Positions 1-10,964 of a stretch of 64,000 bases of DNA are shown here, piece by piece. The stretch lies in contig CAOLHI010002136.1 of the NCBI GenBank assembly GCA_948474755.1, positions 806,001 through 870,000 on the forward strand. Reading direction: 5' to 3'. Numbering within the stretch: the stretch's first letter is position 1; each line of letters opens with the position of its first letter. The DNA comes from Ctenosaura bakeri (taxonomy: Eukaryota > Chordata > Lepidosauria > Squamata > Iguanidae). Made by a program: the position numbers and the translations under genes. Below the pieces are notes generated by a model. The model was not told the origin of the DNA, ran no database searches, and saw nothing but the letters and a program-made list of their open reading frames with translations.

Positions 1-449
1 CTTCCTTTGGCTCCATCTCTTCTGAGTTTCTGGGTTGGGTTGGGTTGGGTTGCTAGTGTAGAGAAAAAGCCCTGTGATGAGTACACACCAGCCTGGGAGG
101 CAAGGTGTCAAGACACATAACAAGGCCTCTGCTGAGGATTTCAGTTTTCAAGCAGGTTCCTATGGGATAAGGTCTTGCATGAGAAATGAATTGGGCTTTA
201 ATTAGTGCTGCAGCCATCTCCGTACAGTCAGAGAGTTCAAGGGGTTTCATTTGAAACTCCCATCCTGACTGAACTGGAAGAATTCCCTATCTAGACCATT
301 TTCCTATTTCCTTTCCCAGTTTCCAAAAAGAAATATGTTCTAATATTCAGTTCAGATTTTTTGTTCCACTGCTAATTCTACCCACTGCTGTTTGCCCTTT
401 GCTGGCTGTACCACTCCTTTAAGCCAGAAGCTATTGAAATGCTAGTAGG
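1..449. other. No gene seen; short (TTGGG)n tract
   Basis: Bases 31-52 are four to five copies of the pentamer TTGGG, a simple repeat that superficially resembles telomeric DNA but has the wrong unit. The rest shows no coding exon, RNA gene or transposon that I recognise. Confidence 0.6.
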
Positions 450-618
450 GAGCCAGTGTGGTCTAGTGGTTTGAAACTGGGCTACAACCCGGGAGACCGG
501 GGTTCAGTTCCCTGCAGGGTGGCCCTAGGCACATCACACGGCCCCAGAAGACCCCATGATAGTTAGCCTCAAGGTTGCCATAAGTTGGAAACTCCTCAAA
601 GGCACATGACAACAACAC
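450..618 (+). mobile_element. Sauria-type SINE (tRNA head, Bov-B-like tail)
   Basis: The head reads GAGCCAGTGTGGTCTAGTGG, a pol III A-box region, followed by the B-box GGTTCAGTTCC. The body carries the family's CCCAGAAGACC-type segment, and the 3' end GTTGCCATAAGTTGGAAACT resembles the Bov-B LINE tail and ends in an ACAACAACA tract. The same head and tail recur about a dozen times in this window on both strands. SINEs of this kind are copied in trans by RTE/BovB LINE enzymes. This copy is diverged and lacks part of the middle. Confidence 0.85.
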
Positions 619-1749
619 AGCCTGCCTCCTTCCTCTCTTCTGCTTGCCCCTGCCTTCCCATAGCCTCTAACTGTCCTGATTTGGAGGGACTAGTGATTAG
701 CGCGCTGTCGATTCACTTTTTCAGATGCTTTCAAAATGTCCCCTGCTTCCCAATAGGGAGCTGCCATTCACTGGTGCTCCTGCTCAGCCCACTGAGGTTG
801 GACTCCTGGGAGGGCCAGTCCTGGGCAGGACAGAGAGAAAGCAGCAGGGAGAAAAGTTGGGACATGAGAGCCCAGTAACATCACTCAGAACTGGCTTCGG
901 GCTTTGAGGGGCCCTGGGCAGTAGGCTCAGAGGGAGTTCCACCTTTCTTCCACTAGCCACCCGCTTCCCAGCTTCTGAGTGCTTTTGCCTGTCCTCTCCT
1001 ACTCTTGTGTTATGGTTTCTGCAACTGGAGTATCTGTCCTGGGTAGAATTAAAAATGAGGATATGGATGACCAGTTGTTTTCCTGTCCCAGATTTTAAAA
1101 AAACAAAAACAATCTTTAAAAGAAATGAGTCACTCTTGATAGGGTGGGTAGTTGGATAATGCTGCGTGGGTTTGTTGTTTAAAAAGAAACATCTGAAATT
1201 GTTCAAAGTATAAAGGCAAGTAACAAAAGAAATTTTGATTTTGTGAGGTCTGGAGTCATTGTTCAGTGCATTATCATGCAATTTTCAGGAGTTTGGATGC
1301 TGCTGTCTTCAGTTCATGGTTGATTGTGGGCTGTTGTGCTCAAGATTAGACAACATTACTTTCGTTGTGTGGCTGGGCTTGCAGCCATATCAGGGATTTC
1401 AAACATTTAAGCCTAGAGGTGGAACCCCAGCTTTTCATTAGGACTACGAAATGCTGGGAGAGGAAGTTTAGCTCTTCTTTCTCCAGCAGCACTTCCTATG
1501 AAAATAGTCTCTCTCTCCTCCCACATCATCCTGCAATCAGTGGTAAGAAAAAACTTTCCATTGGCACCAATATAAACTGTACAGTTGTATTTGAAGCACA
1601 TTTTTGGGATGCATGTTCTTTATTGGCTTTCGACAATAATGATCAGTCAAAGGTGATATTCACTAGTGTTACAAAGCACTGGGGTGCTGGTGAAATGTTT
1701 CACAGACCAACAAGCTGTGCTACTACATTCTTATGTACTTTCCAGAAAC
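619..1749. other. Unrecognised intergenic stretch
   Basis: No exon, RNA gene or known repeat can be supported. Open frames on either strand here are short, lack any recognisable domain and look like chance. Confidence 0.55.
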
Positions 1750-1840
1750 TTTGGCTGCAATACTGCACCCACTTTCCCGAGAGTAAACCCCACTGACCCT
1801 GAAGGGGTTTATTTCTGATCAGACATGTACTAGAGTGCAC
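1750..1840 (+). repeat. Short dispersed repeat (GAGTAAACCCCACTGA type)
   Basis: The core GAGTAAACCCCACTGA followed by a diverged complement and TTCTGATCAGACATG matches a short, partly palindromic repeat that recurs at 2205-2263 (opposite strand), 26672-26800, 27945-28016 and 34529-34612. The consensus reads roughly 'gagtaagccccattga...cagtgggacttacttctga'. The class is unknown to me; the length and palindromic core suggest an old non-autonomous DNA element. Confidence 0.55.
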
Positions 1841-2204
1841 TGTCAGCAGATTAAGCCATCACCAGGGAACATTATGAGAAAAACAAATAGCTTAATTAAT
1901 GCTTAACTGGAAAACTTTCTAGCATTAATGAGGAAACTGTAATGAACACAAAGTAGTGGCAGCAATATGTTAGCTCAGCTACATAGCAATTTTTACAGCT
2001 GTTTTATTACATCCTTACATAAAACTGATAATGATCATTATAGAGCATCATGTATAGGATATCTTTATGAATGGATTTAAGAAAAGCAGCATAATCTTCA
2101 CTGGCTGTCTCCAAATATCAGGTCTTACATTCAATTTCAGTGTTTTAGAGTTATAGCAGAAGTCTACATGCCTGTTTTATAGCACCATCCTCAATTCATG
2201 TTTA

Positions 2205-2263
2205 CATTTTAGTGGGGCTTACTCTCAGGGAAATAGGGATCATTTTGCAGCCTTGAACACCCT
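2205..2263 (-). repeat. Short dispersed repeat, same family as 1750-1840
   Basis: TAGTGGGGCTTACTCTCAGG is the reverse complement of the core at 1750-1840. Only the core is recognisable. Confidence 0.5.
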
Positions 2264-2679
2264 GTCATAATTTCTCTCTGGACATAGGATTGTAAATATT
2301 TTAAAACTGTAAGTGTCTTTACACCAGCATTGTAAATTAATAGACAGCTTTATACAGTCAGGCACAATGACTGCACATTCTAAAGTAAAACAAAATAGTT
2401 AAACAAAATAATATGAAGCAATCAGTTTGAAAACCATAATAAGTTTTAGTATCCTCTTCCACAAACTTTGCAGCCTTAAGAAAGGAGATAGGATACCTCT
2501 TAAACTGTACTTGTGGAAGTGATGGGATGGCAATGATTCTTCAGGGAGTAAGGATTTTAATCCATATTGTACAAGACTGTACCTGAAAGCTGCAACAATA
2601 TTGTTGGGAAATGCTGGGCTCTCCCTTGCTGCTTCTTAGAGCCCTGGCTGACCAGTTCCTTTATTCCATCAAGCATAAT
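2264..2679. other. Unrecognised intergenic stretch
   Basis: AT-rich sequence with no supported gene or repeat. Confidence 0.5.
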
Positions 2680-2858
2680 GGCCATTTCCACACTAGCCTG
2701 TTTTAGGCTATTATTCCACTTTCAACATCCTATGGAATCCTGGGGTTTGCAGTTTAGGGAGAGGCCTCAAAGGCCCCTCCCTAAACTGCAAGCCCAGGAT
2801 TCCATAGGATGTTGAAAGTGGAATAATAGCACTATAACAGGTTAGTGCAGAAATGGCC
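2680..2858. mobile_element. Foldback MITE, nearly complete hairpin
   Basis: The element begins GGCCATTTCC and ends AAATGGCC. Its two arms are near-perfect inverted copies: CTATTATTCCACTTTCAACA on the left is matched by its reverse complement on the right, and so on for about 60 bp on each side, with a loop of only a few bases around CTCAAA. Half or partial copies of the same element lie at 34717-34814, 47072-47115 and 62114-62245. It encodes nothing and must have been moved by an unknown transposase. No clear target duplication is visible, so the class is not assigned. The low arm divergence suggests a fairly young insertion or continued gene conversion between the arms. Confidence 0.8.
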
Positions 2859-4517
2859 TTTGCATGTGGTACTACCTGCTTATAATTAGGTCATCAGGGA
2901 TGACCAGCAGGCAGCTTGTGAGCTTACCTATGTTCGCCCAGGTCCACCCAATCTCTCTGCACCTGCTGACCGAGAGGTAGTGCTTGCACACTCTGTTCCT
3001 GCACTAACTGTTGTGTATAGAGGTTCTCACAAAGATAATTGTCCAGCTGCTCTCCCCCCACCTCAAGTCCACCTTCACAGGGTGCCCAAGAGATGCAATA
3101 GGAGCTTTTTGGAACATGGAACTTCAAGGTGGCCTTGAGTACAACTACAAGGTGGCTTTGGGCCATGTTGTTTCTTGAGATAGTCCTCTGGAAGTAGCCC
3201 AGAAGTGCGGGTAGGCATGAGAGTCATATGCTGCTTCTCAGTGGAGCAACTACCCTTCTGCATTCCCTGCACTGGAAGGAAGAAACCCCAGGAATGTGTG
3301 CAATGATAAAAAGTGGAAGGTACCTCTGCATGTTTGAGGAGTACAGGCAGTAAGGCCATAGCTATCTAATTCCTGAAGAATTGTAATGGTGCAGCAGTGT
3401 CATCCTATCCACCCCCACCAAAAGATAGCAGCAAAGACAGAAATTAATTATTCTGATTATTTTCTTATCTACACACCTCTGATATTCAATAGGCCCATGA
3501 AGCTCACAGAAGTGTCGGAAGGGTATTTTTAATCAATATTTTAATTAACAATCATAGGCAGTTATGCATACCTAGGGTACACAGTCCATGCATGTCCTTG
3601 ATATACACAAAACTATTACGTAAGGTGGCATCATTTCATTTCTAAGCAGACAGTCTGTAGACTGTCCTGCTTGCTTTCAGATGGACGGCTAGTGCAAACA
3701 GTACAAATTACCTTACAGAAATAATGACCTGGATTGTAAAGAAGTGTTATAAGTAATAAGCAAAAATAGTTAAAAGAAAGGACAAACAGATGAACCGCCA
3801 CTACATTAGTGGCTCCATAAACTGTGAAGAACTAAGTCTGAACACCAGAGTGGCAACTCAGCTCCATGAGCCAGAAAGGTCAAAGTTTATGCCTTTCCCA
3901 GAGGCCCTGCCTACATGATTAGCATGACTGCTGTCAACTTCATGGAGAAGAGGCACTGAGCAATAATTCATGTTGATAAGCAAGTGTTTCTTAAAGGAAA
4001 TGGAAAACTGGATCTACTACATCAAATGTAAGCTGTTTGGTCATCAATATACTTATTCCATTGGTCTCTTACTTATGCACTGTGGACAAATGCAGAAAAC
4101 AGATTGGGATACTCCTAAAATGCAAGCATATTTTAAACAGTGGTTTTCTATTATCCTAAAATCTATAGATTTTAGATCCATCGACTGTGAACAGTGCTTA
4201 CTAGTGACTAGGCTGGAGTTATCTATTTACGGCCCAAGTATAAGTGAAATATAATGGTGTGAATTGTTCTTTGTACCACCTAAGTCCTATGAAGGAAAAA
4301 AATGCAAAAAGGAATTATTTCTTTGACATAAAACTCTTTCTTAGATTTTAGTGTAAGTAAAGGACTAAGGTACAACAAATGTTTATTTTAAATTGGTGCA
4401 CCGCACACATGATATATATGAACTATTACCAAAAGTAATTTCAGGGTATTCTAATTGAATTCTCTTGCTTTTAAGTTGATATTCTGGATAGAATTTTCCT
4501 TTCTTATTTACACAGGA
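2859..4517. other. Unrecognised intergenic stretch
   Basis: No domain-bearing frame, RNA gene or recognisable repeat. A 94-residue open frame near 3970-4254 has no recognisable motif and I do not call it a gene. Confidence 0.5.
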
Positions 4518-4697
4518 ATGTGCCTTACATAAGCCATTGGCCCATCCAGCCAGGTAGCTTCTATACTGACTGGGGGTGGCTCTCCAAGATTTCAGAGAGG
4601 GGCCTTTCCCAGTCTCATGTAGAAATAGGAGGGACTGAACCTGGGCTCTTGGGCAGGCAAAGCACCTGCTCTGTCACTGAGCTACATTACTACCTAA
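4518..4697 (-). mobile_element. tRNA-derived SINE, second family
   Basis: Read on the minus strand the sequence gives a tRNA-like head: GTGACAGAGCAGGTGCTTTG (A-box side), then CCAGGTTCAGTCCC as the B-box, followed by a body with CTGGGAAAGGCCCC. The tail is lost. It is not a functional tRNA gene because no acceptor stem closes. It differs from the Sauria-type SINEs in both head and body. Confidence 0.65.
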
Positions 4698-5029
4698 GCA
4701 TAGTTTAATTACTTACATTTTTAAGGTCAACATTCCAGGAATACATAAAAATGCCACTGAGATAAAACAGGAAGGAACATCTAGGAGACAAAAAATAGGA
4801 AACCATTTCACTGAATGGAGAGCTAAGGCAAAAGGTTAGGAAATCAAACTGCCCAAAAAATTCCAAAGACATCCATTACTGAGCCATTTGTGTTCTCAGA
4901 AAAAAATTAATGTGGTAGCTTTAATCCTGCATTCTACTGTGAACTTTGCAAAGGACAGAGGTTATGTACACCATTCAACTGCAAAGCTAAGTTTCATAAA
5001 ACATTAAATAAGGTACAGTAAAGTCCCCC

Positions 5030-5253
5030 AGAGCCAATGTGATGTACTAGTTTGCGTGTTGGGCTATGACCTTAGAGACCAGGTTTTGATTCCCCACTCA
5101 GTTGTGAAAACACATTGGGTGATACTGGGCAGGTCACACACTCTCAGCTCCAGAAAACCCTGTGATAGGTTCACCTTAGGGTCTCCATAAGTTGTAGACG
5201 ACGTGAAGACCCACAACAACAACAACAACAACAACAGCAACAACAACAACAGC
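5030..5253 (+). mobile_element. Sauria-type SINE inside a Tigger-like terminus
   Basis: The head GAGCCAATGTGATGTACTAG and the B-box GGTTTTGATTCC are followed by the conserved CCAGAAAACCCTGTGATAGG, the tail AGGGTCTCCATAAGTTG and an (AAC)n tract at 5212-5253. Approximate flanking repeats AAAGTCCCCC and AAAGGTTCCCCCC suggest the target duplication. The AAC run produces meaningless poly-leucine and poly-cysteine frames on the minus strand. Confidence 0.85.
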
Positions 5254-5467
5254 AAAGGTTCCCCCCATATTCCAGACTTAATATGGATAGTGAAAAACAC
5301 AAATAATACCAAACACTATATTTTGACACCCTGACCAGGTGAGGCAGCAAGGGAGGGAGGCAGCTCCATCCTATGGCTCCTTCTTCCTTTTCACCTGCCA
5401 TCCCTCCCAGCAGGACATGCCAGGCAGCTCCCTTCGTGGATGGCAAATCCAACCTAGACCTGGCTCC

Positions 5468-5850
5468 ACAGAGCCATGTACCTTTCTCAGCTGAGGATAG
5501 AGTGCCCATCTCCTTCCTTGGCTGAGAAGGTGAGTGGGTCCAGGTAGCCAGGTCCTCTATACCTCTCTCAGCTGAAGAAGGCATTTTCTCCCCTTGCTGG
5601 CTGAGAGAGATGCATGGCTACACACCGCTAGGCCTCCTTGTGCCTCTCTCAGCTGAGGAAGAAGGGAGACCCTTTCATTGTCCAAGAGAGGGGTGGGGGT
5701 GCCAGCTAGGCAGAGCCATGAGCCTCTCTCAGCCAAGGAAGGAGTCTTTCTCTTTCCTTGTCCAAGAGAGGAGCAGGGGCCCTGACTGTGCAGAGCTGTG
5801 TGCTTCTCTCAGCTGCAGGGTGGAGAGGAGGTAGACTCCTTCTTCAGGAA
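5468..5850. repeat. Minisatellite, ~79-bp unit, ~5 copies
   Basis: Units begin near 5468, 5550, 5630, 5708 and 5788. Each contains CCTCTCTCAGCTGAGGAAG or a close variant followed by a CCTTG-C-CTGAGAGAG or CCAAGAGAGG segment. The spacing is 78-82 bp, and units are moderately diverged. The array lies wholly inside the Tigger-like element, so it arose by internal tandem duplication after or before insertion. No coding role is suggested. Confidence 0.8.
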
Positions 5851-5990
5851 AAAGGTGAGGGGAAAGGCAAGGGAGAACCCTGGCCAGCGTAGCAGTCATG
5901 GCTTGTAAGCAGGTCATGGGTAAGTAAGGCCACAGATACTAGTCCAGTGGATATGAGGGACTTACTGTAATGGGGATTATTTCTAATTAG

Positions 5991-6422
5991 AATCGTAGAA
6001 TCATAGTTGGAAGGGATCTCAAGGGCCTTCTAGCCCAACCATCTCGCATGCAGGAACACACAACTTGTTGTTGTTGTTTCTGACTTATGGTGACCCTAAA
6101 GTCACCCTATCACAGGGGCTGAGAATATGTGATGTGCTCAAGGTCACCCAGTGGGTTTCCATGACTGAGCAAAGAATCGATCCCTGGTCTCTGGCATCAT
6201 AGTCCAGCACTCAAACCACTGCACTGTGCTGACTCTCTTACACAACTAAAACACTCTAGAAAGTCGTCCAGCCTCTTTTTAAAGTCTTCCAATGAAAGAG
6301 TCCCCCACTTTCTGAGGCAGGCCATTCCACTGTTGAACAACTGTTACCATAAGGAGGTTCTTCTTAATGGTTAGTGGAATCCTTTTTTCTTGCAATTTGA
6401 ATCCATTGGTTCAATGTATATG
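5991..6422 (-). mobile_element. CR1 LINE 3' end, split by a SINE
   Basis: Antisense CR1 3' sequence: AATCATAGTTGGAAGGGATC, then after the SINE at 6066-6239 it resumes with CGTCCAGCCTCTTTTTAAAG and continues to TGAATCCATTGGTTC. The encoded C-terminal CR1 reading (a SNGFKL-like segment on the minus strand) is decayed. Only the last few hundred bases remain, as usual for 5'-truncated CR1 copies. Confidence 0.85.
6066..6239 (-). mobile_element. Sauria-type SINE with 8-bp target duplication
   Basis: A minus-strand copy: TTGTTGTTGTTTCTGACTTA is the reversed tail and AGTCCAGCACTCAAACCACT the reversed head. It is flanked by ACACAACT at 6058-6065 and 6240-6247, a clean target-site duplication that proves insertion into the older CR1. 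Confidence 0.9.
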
Positions 6423-6855
6423 AAAAAAGAGAGAATGGCCAAAGTCTTGTTGCAGGCTTAAATTTTTGTAATTGGAATTGGAATTGTGTAACGTCCATAT
6501 CTAGTAGAGAGCTGCTGTTATGTTATTATGTAGCAGAGCCAGCAAAGTGTCTGATGCATATCAGTTTATGATCCATGCTGGTGACCAGTGCAATGCAACC
6601 ATTGCCTGATGCATAAGGCATACCCATACACTATGCACATTAGTGCACAATGTGTAGTGATGCGCACTGTGCACCAATGAACATTCTGCGCCAATGAGCA
6701 TTGTGTAGTGATGAGCACTGATTACCATTCTGTAGTGATGTGCATTGTGCAGCTGTGCACATTGGTCCTGATGCGCATCAGGCACTCATGCCAGCGTCCT
6801 GTTATGCATCTTTGTAATTCAGTAAAGGGGTTTCTTAGCACCTCTGCTGGTCACT
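6423..6855. other. No gene; irregular GTAGTGATG repeats
   Basis: The stretch 6640-6790 repeats the words GTAGTGATG-GCA-TG (near 6654, 6704 and 6732) and TGTGCAC/GTGCACA dyads at uneven spacing. I know no element that matches. The remainder is unrecognised. Confidence 0.45.
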
Positions 6856-7773
6856 TGTTACCCTGTTCTCTGGGGGTCCTGGGAGGGGCGCCCAAATAAC
6901 CAAATAAAAACACAAGATGGGGAAATTAACTCGAGCACTCTCTTAGGCTAGCAAGAGGCAGGGTAACTTAGCAGGGATCTTGTAACCCAATGTCTACAGG
7001 GTCAGGTCAGAAGAGCGGTCAGACAAGTTTAAAATAGTAAAAATGATAGCTTTATTAAAGGACAATAACAGAAAAGATAACACAAGCACACAGCTAACAG
7101 GAAGTTAGAAATGAGAGTTTTCGGGGGAAATGGGTGATACGACACCTTATCTCGTAGTCCTGGAGAAAAGCGGAGAGTTGCGGGGAAGAAAGCTCAGCGC
7201 AGTTCACTGAGGGGAGCTCGTCAGACCGAATGACAGCAAGGTGGCATGGAAATCCAGAGCGATCCGAACGGGACGAGAGGTCCGGACGGGGCGAGCGAGC
7301 AAGCGATCCGAGGTGTGCTTGGAATCGGGGAGTTTTTATAGGGTGGATTGTGCCTACAGGTCATGCCATACTCAGTGAGAACAATGTGAGTTTGGAGCGG
7401 GACAAAGCTTTGGGAAAGGTCAAGTTTTACATGATGGGCTTAGCACAGATTTAACAATAGAGTAGCCAGTATGCAAATGGCTTAGCATTGCGAGAGTGCC
7501 AGCTTGAGGCCGAGCGCCTTTGTGTAAAGTCGCGCTTAAGCAAGGTGTGCCTGCAAAAGAGGTCCCTGAAGCAACAGAGTGGTGTTAATCTGCTTGCCTA
7601 AGTGAGGATTAGAATGTCCAACCATTAACCGGCTGCGCCTGTTTACGTGCTTGTCCGGTGGCCTCGCAAACATGTGGAGCAGGGTGGCAGAAAAAGGTCA
7701 AGTGAAGGCCAAATAAGTTTGATATCAAGAGATATCTAGTGCTATCACCGGATATGTCTGAACCATAGTAACA
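6856..7773 (-). mobile_element. Solo LTR, family A (copy 1)
   Basis: On the minus strand the LTR starts TGTTAC (plus-strand GTAACA at 7768-7773) and ends GTAACA (plus-strand TGTTAC at 6856). It contains a CTATAAAAAC-type TATA box (reversed near 7333) and a TTTATTAAA segment that is the reversed poly(A) signal (near 7052). Family A copies lie at 18351-19241, 32631-33551 and 55412-56295. No gag, pol or env flanks it, so it is a solo LTR left by recombination. The 4-bp flanks (CACT and AGCT) do not match. Terminal dinucleotides TG/CA and 4-bp duplications at sister copies suggest a retroviral (ERV1-like) origin. Confidence 0.85.
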
Positions 7774-7974
7774 AGCTAGGTATACATAAAATTACATACC
7801 AAAACAGATCATATAAGATTCTGGTGAAGATTACGCATGACATCTTTGTAAGAAACCCATATAGGCTTTCGTGATTATAGCATTTCTTTCTAAGTGCACA
7901 CAGACTGTCTGTTTAATGATCTGTTCTAGAGCTTTTCTAGAGCCTTTTTTGGATGTCTCTATGTCATTAGAACG

Positions 7975-8520
7975 GCTTGCAAATATCTCTTCAATATCTT
8001 GTCTTTAATAAACTCTCATCCATCTCTTTTCCCTTTGAGCATTTCTGAGTGTAGGAACTCATGCAGTATTTCCACAAACTTATTGAAATTAGCTTTCTTA
8101 AAGTCCAGAATGTGTGTCTTACTATGTTTGGCTTCCTCTTTCTTCTTTATAACAAATCCCAATGGAATGTGGTCACTCATACTCAAGTTTCCCACTACTT
8201 CCACTCCACTGACCAGTTCTTTCTTTATTGGCTAGGATTAAGTTCAAGAGAGTTCATAACCTGGATGATAAAGTTGTCCACAAAGCAAGTGTGGAATTTG
8301 CTGATCCTTGTCCCCTACTCAGAGTAGGTCAACACTCCCATTACTACTGTATCTCACCTTTTTGAATATTTGGTCATTTCTTCTAGGAGAGCATCATTCA
8401 GATCTTCTGGCTGAGGGGGCCTATAGTAGATCTTACATAGATCTCCTCACAAGGTGTACACATCTTGACGTATAGGGCTCCTCCTTCTCCTTTCCTGTTT
8501 GGTCTTTTTTTTTTTTAATA
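7975..8520 (-). mobile_element. CR1 LINE fragment (endonuclease region)
   Basis: Minus-strand translation shows CR1 ORF2 endonuclease motifs in order: a C-EEI segment, YYRPP-like RSTIGPLSQ, FLEEMTKYSKR, then EVVGNLSMSDH (the SDH motif of the endonuclease) and a THILDFKKANF linker toward the reverse transcriptase. Stops and frameshifts break it. The element is truncated at both ends. Confidence 0.85.
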
Positions 8521-9289
8521 TCCCTCTGTTACTATATTCTAATTGTGAGATTCATCTTGCCACATTTTGTTATGCCTATTAAATTATATTTGGTTTTTCT
8601 TATTAAGGATCCATATTCATCTTACTGCCAATGCTCTCTGTACTAGTATACAGACATCTAAGTCCAGGGGTAACTCTCTCCAGCTGCTTCCATGTTGTTT
8701 TTCTGTCCATTGTTGGGTTCTTGTAGTATCACTCAATCCCTCCCCCAACTGCAAAGTTTGACCATCTCACCCTTGGTCTCAGTGGGCTAGGCAGAGTCCA
8801 GAAGGAGAGAAGCATGATGTGACACCCAGAAGGGGGTCTGAGGTGCTACTGTACCTGCTGTGCTACAACCCCTAGCCTCTGCTGCCTCTGGAAGAGGAAC
8901 TGATGTTGGAAGTGGCTGGCAAAAGGGGTCACACTGCTCATAGTGTGGCAGCTCATATTCCCTCTTGTTCCCCTTGACCCAATGTATTAGCTGGTGAGTG
9001 GTGGAAGCAGATGTCTTGAGTCTCCTGTGCTGAGTAAAGTGTGTCCCATTTACTGCAACACTAAAAATTCCTTTCTTCTCATGGAAGACTTTTTCTTCTC
9101 ATGGCATCTTCCCTGTTCTAATCCTCCTAAACCAGGTCTCTTCACAAGATGGCCAACAAGCTATATTTGTTGCCTGATAAAGAGTGTGCTGCTGGTGAAA
9201 ATAGCTCCTTTCTTCTGCATTTAGAGAGATGGCAATCATATTGCCTACTCTGTTCCTCCGGCATTGTTGCAGGCTCCCAACATTCCCAG
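8521..9289. other. Unrecognised intergenic stretch
   Basis: No supported gene or repeat. Confidence 0.5.
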
Positions 9290-9765
9290 ATGCCTTTCCT
9301 GCATAAAAATTCAATTCAACATGCTGGTCATGACCTATAAGGCCCTATGGCTTAGGTCCAGGTTATTTGAAAGTCCATTATCTCCCTATATGAACCTCTT
9401 AGAGCCCTCAGATCCACAGGGGAAGGCTTTCTCTCAGTTCTGCCACCTTCCTAGGCTCACCTTGTGAGCATACGGGAGAGAATCTTCACAGTGGCTGCTC
9501 CCACCCTGTGGAACACTCTTCCATGGGAGGCCAGGCTGTCCCGTCCTTACTTTCCTTTTGTAGGCAGTCAAAGACATTTCTTTTTAAGCAGGCATTTAAT
9601 GGGTGAGCTGGAGACCTTTTACTTATTAGTTGTTTTTTTAAATTTTATATGTTTTTTAATGTTTTAATTGTTTTATGCTTTTAATGTTTTTTAACTTTTT
9701 GGAAGTTGCCTTAAGTCCCATCTTGGGCTAAAAGGCAGCATAGAAATTCAACAAACAAACAAATA
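9290..9765 (+). mobile_element. L2 LINE 3' end
   Basis: The frame encodes the C-terminal end of an L2-clade LINE: IQFNMLVMTYKAL, then after a frame break RIFTVAAPTLWNTLPWEARL, the RAFSVAAPRLWNSLP-type signature of L2. A 3' UTR ends AGAAATTCAACAAACAAACA, a typical L2 short-repeat tail. The 5' end is truncated. Confidence 0.8.
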
Positions 9766-10964
9766 AATGGGTGGGGGTAGAAATCAACTTTCCTGTAAGC
9801 CTCCAGCAGTGGCAATTTTACTCTAAAATGAGGTGCAGCCCACTGTCTCTTGTCTCCATCCCCCAGAGGACTAGCAGCCACTATCAGTTTCAGGGGTGGG
9901 GGTCTCATGCATCTCACAGTAGGATCCCAAAGATGGGAAATTTGCTTCTTTGGTCTGCAGATAGAGGTCTCAAAAATATTTTGACAAGCTGTCAGTAGTA
10001 GCCTAGAGTACAAACTCTCAAGTCTTTACCGTGGCCTTCAGGGCCTCAGTTATGAATTCCTTCTTCTCTACAGCCATTTCTGTGTAGGAAGGGAGTGGTT
10101 TTATCCAGCCCTCTGATCCTGCCAAGCTCCTGAACTTAAACAAATTCCATAATTGACAGAAGAATAACAGATAAAGCTTCCTGCAGTTCTAGACAGGGTA
10201 TTGTCCTAGTTATATTACTGCACTCATGCACTGTGAAAAGACACAGTAATAGAAAGGCTACAATACAAAGTTGACATCTTTAGAGAATATTGACTTGCTC
10301 CCTCTTGGTCACTGATGCTATAGACCTTGTTTGTGGTCCGCATGGCAGTGCTGTGATGTGCATCCTCACCTTTCCTTTTGCTGAAAAGCCGGAAGGAGAC
10401 AAGGGAACATAAACGTAGTAATGAGTGACAGGGCAGCAGGTACTACAACTATTGTCATCTGATCTCATTAGGGGCTGAGGAGGAAATATTTGAAAAGAAG
10501 GTCATATTTTAGGACACTAAATTGTCCTTTCTGCATGCCATAGTCTCCTATTAACAGCCCTCTTAATGTCTATGTTTGAAGATTTACCTGATGGAGAGAT
10601 AACACAGTCTATATGAACTTATTTACTCGTCCATTGACAAGGAATTGCCCCAGAATTCTTCTATTTATTCTCCTTCTCATACTTTGGTTCTGACAAGAAA
10701 GAAATTGAGGCATTTGAGCAGAAACCTCCTTCAGTACAGAGGTGAGGAAATGGATGGGAAGGAGGAAGAGTGGCTTATGCCTGGTGTTTTCCTCAAAGGG
10801 GGTTGTACTATTGCATTCTTTATTTGCATTTAGGATTTAGGATTTCACAGGCAGTTAGGTGCCTTTTGCTGTAAGCTACATGCTTACTGACCTTAATCTC
10901 TTTTATGTGAACTCTGCTACAATGTTTTGAGTAAGTGAGGTCTGTAAAGGCAGGAATGGTCAAA
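9766..10964. other. Unrecognised intergenic stretch
   Basis: No supported gene or repeat. Confidence 0.5.

Larger units (their letters stand above)
5016..5967. mobile_element. Tigger-like (Tc1/mariner) non-autonomous element
   Basis: The left end TA-CAGTAAAGTCCCCC and the right end, whose reverse complement is TA-CAGTAAGTCCCTCATATCC, form inverted repeats flanked by TA dinucleotides (5014-5015 and 5968-5969), as expected of Tc1/mariner elements. After the left end the match resumes at CCCCCCATATTCC because a Sauria SINE (5030-5253) inserted into the terminal repeat. There is no transposase. The interior holds a minisatellite (5468-5850). The related elements at 46332-46785 and 57443-57944 share the CAGTA ends. 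Confidence 0.75.

Noticed and set aside
31..52. Interstitial telomere repeat
   Set aside because: The unit is TTGGG, not TTAGGG, and only four to five copies are present.
450..618. tRNA gene
   Set aside because: A- and B-box are present but no cloverleaf closes; the same head recurs with a common tail, so it is a SINE.
5064..5584. Minus-strand frames with poly-leucine and poly-cysteine runs
   Set aside because: They read through the (AAC)n tail of a SINE and the minisatellite; no domain and no conserved start.
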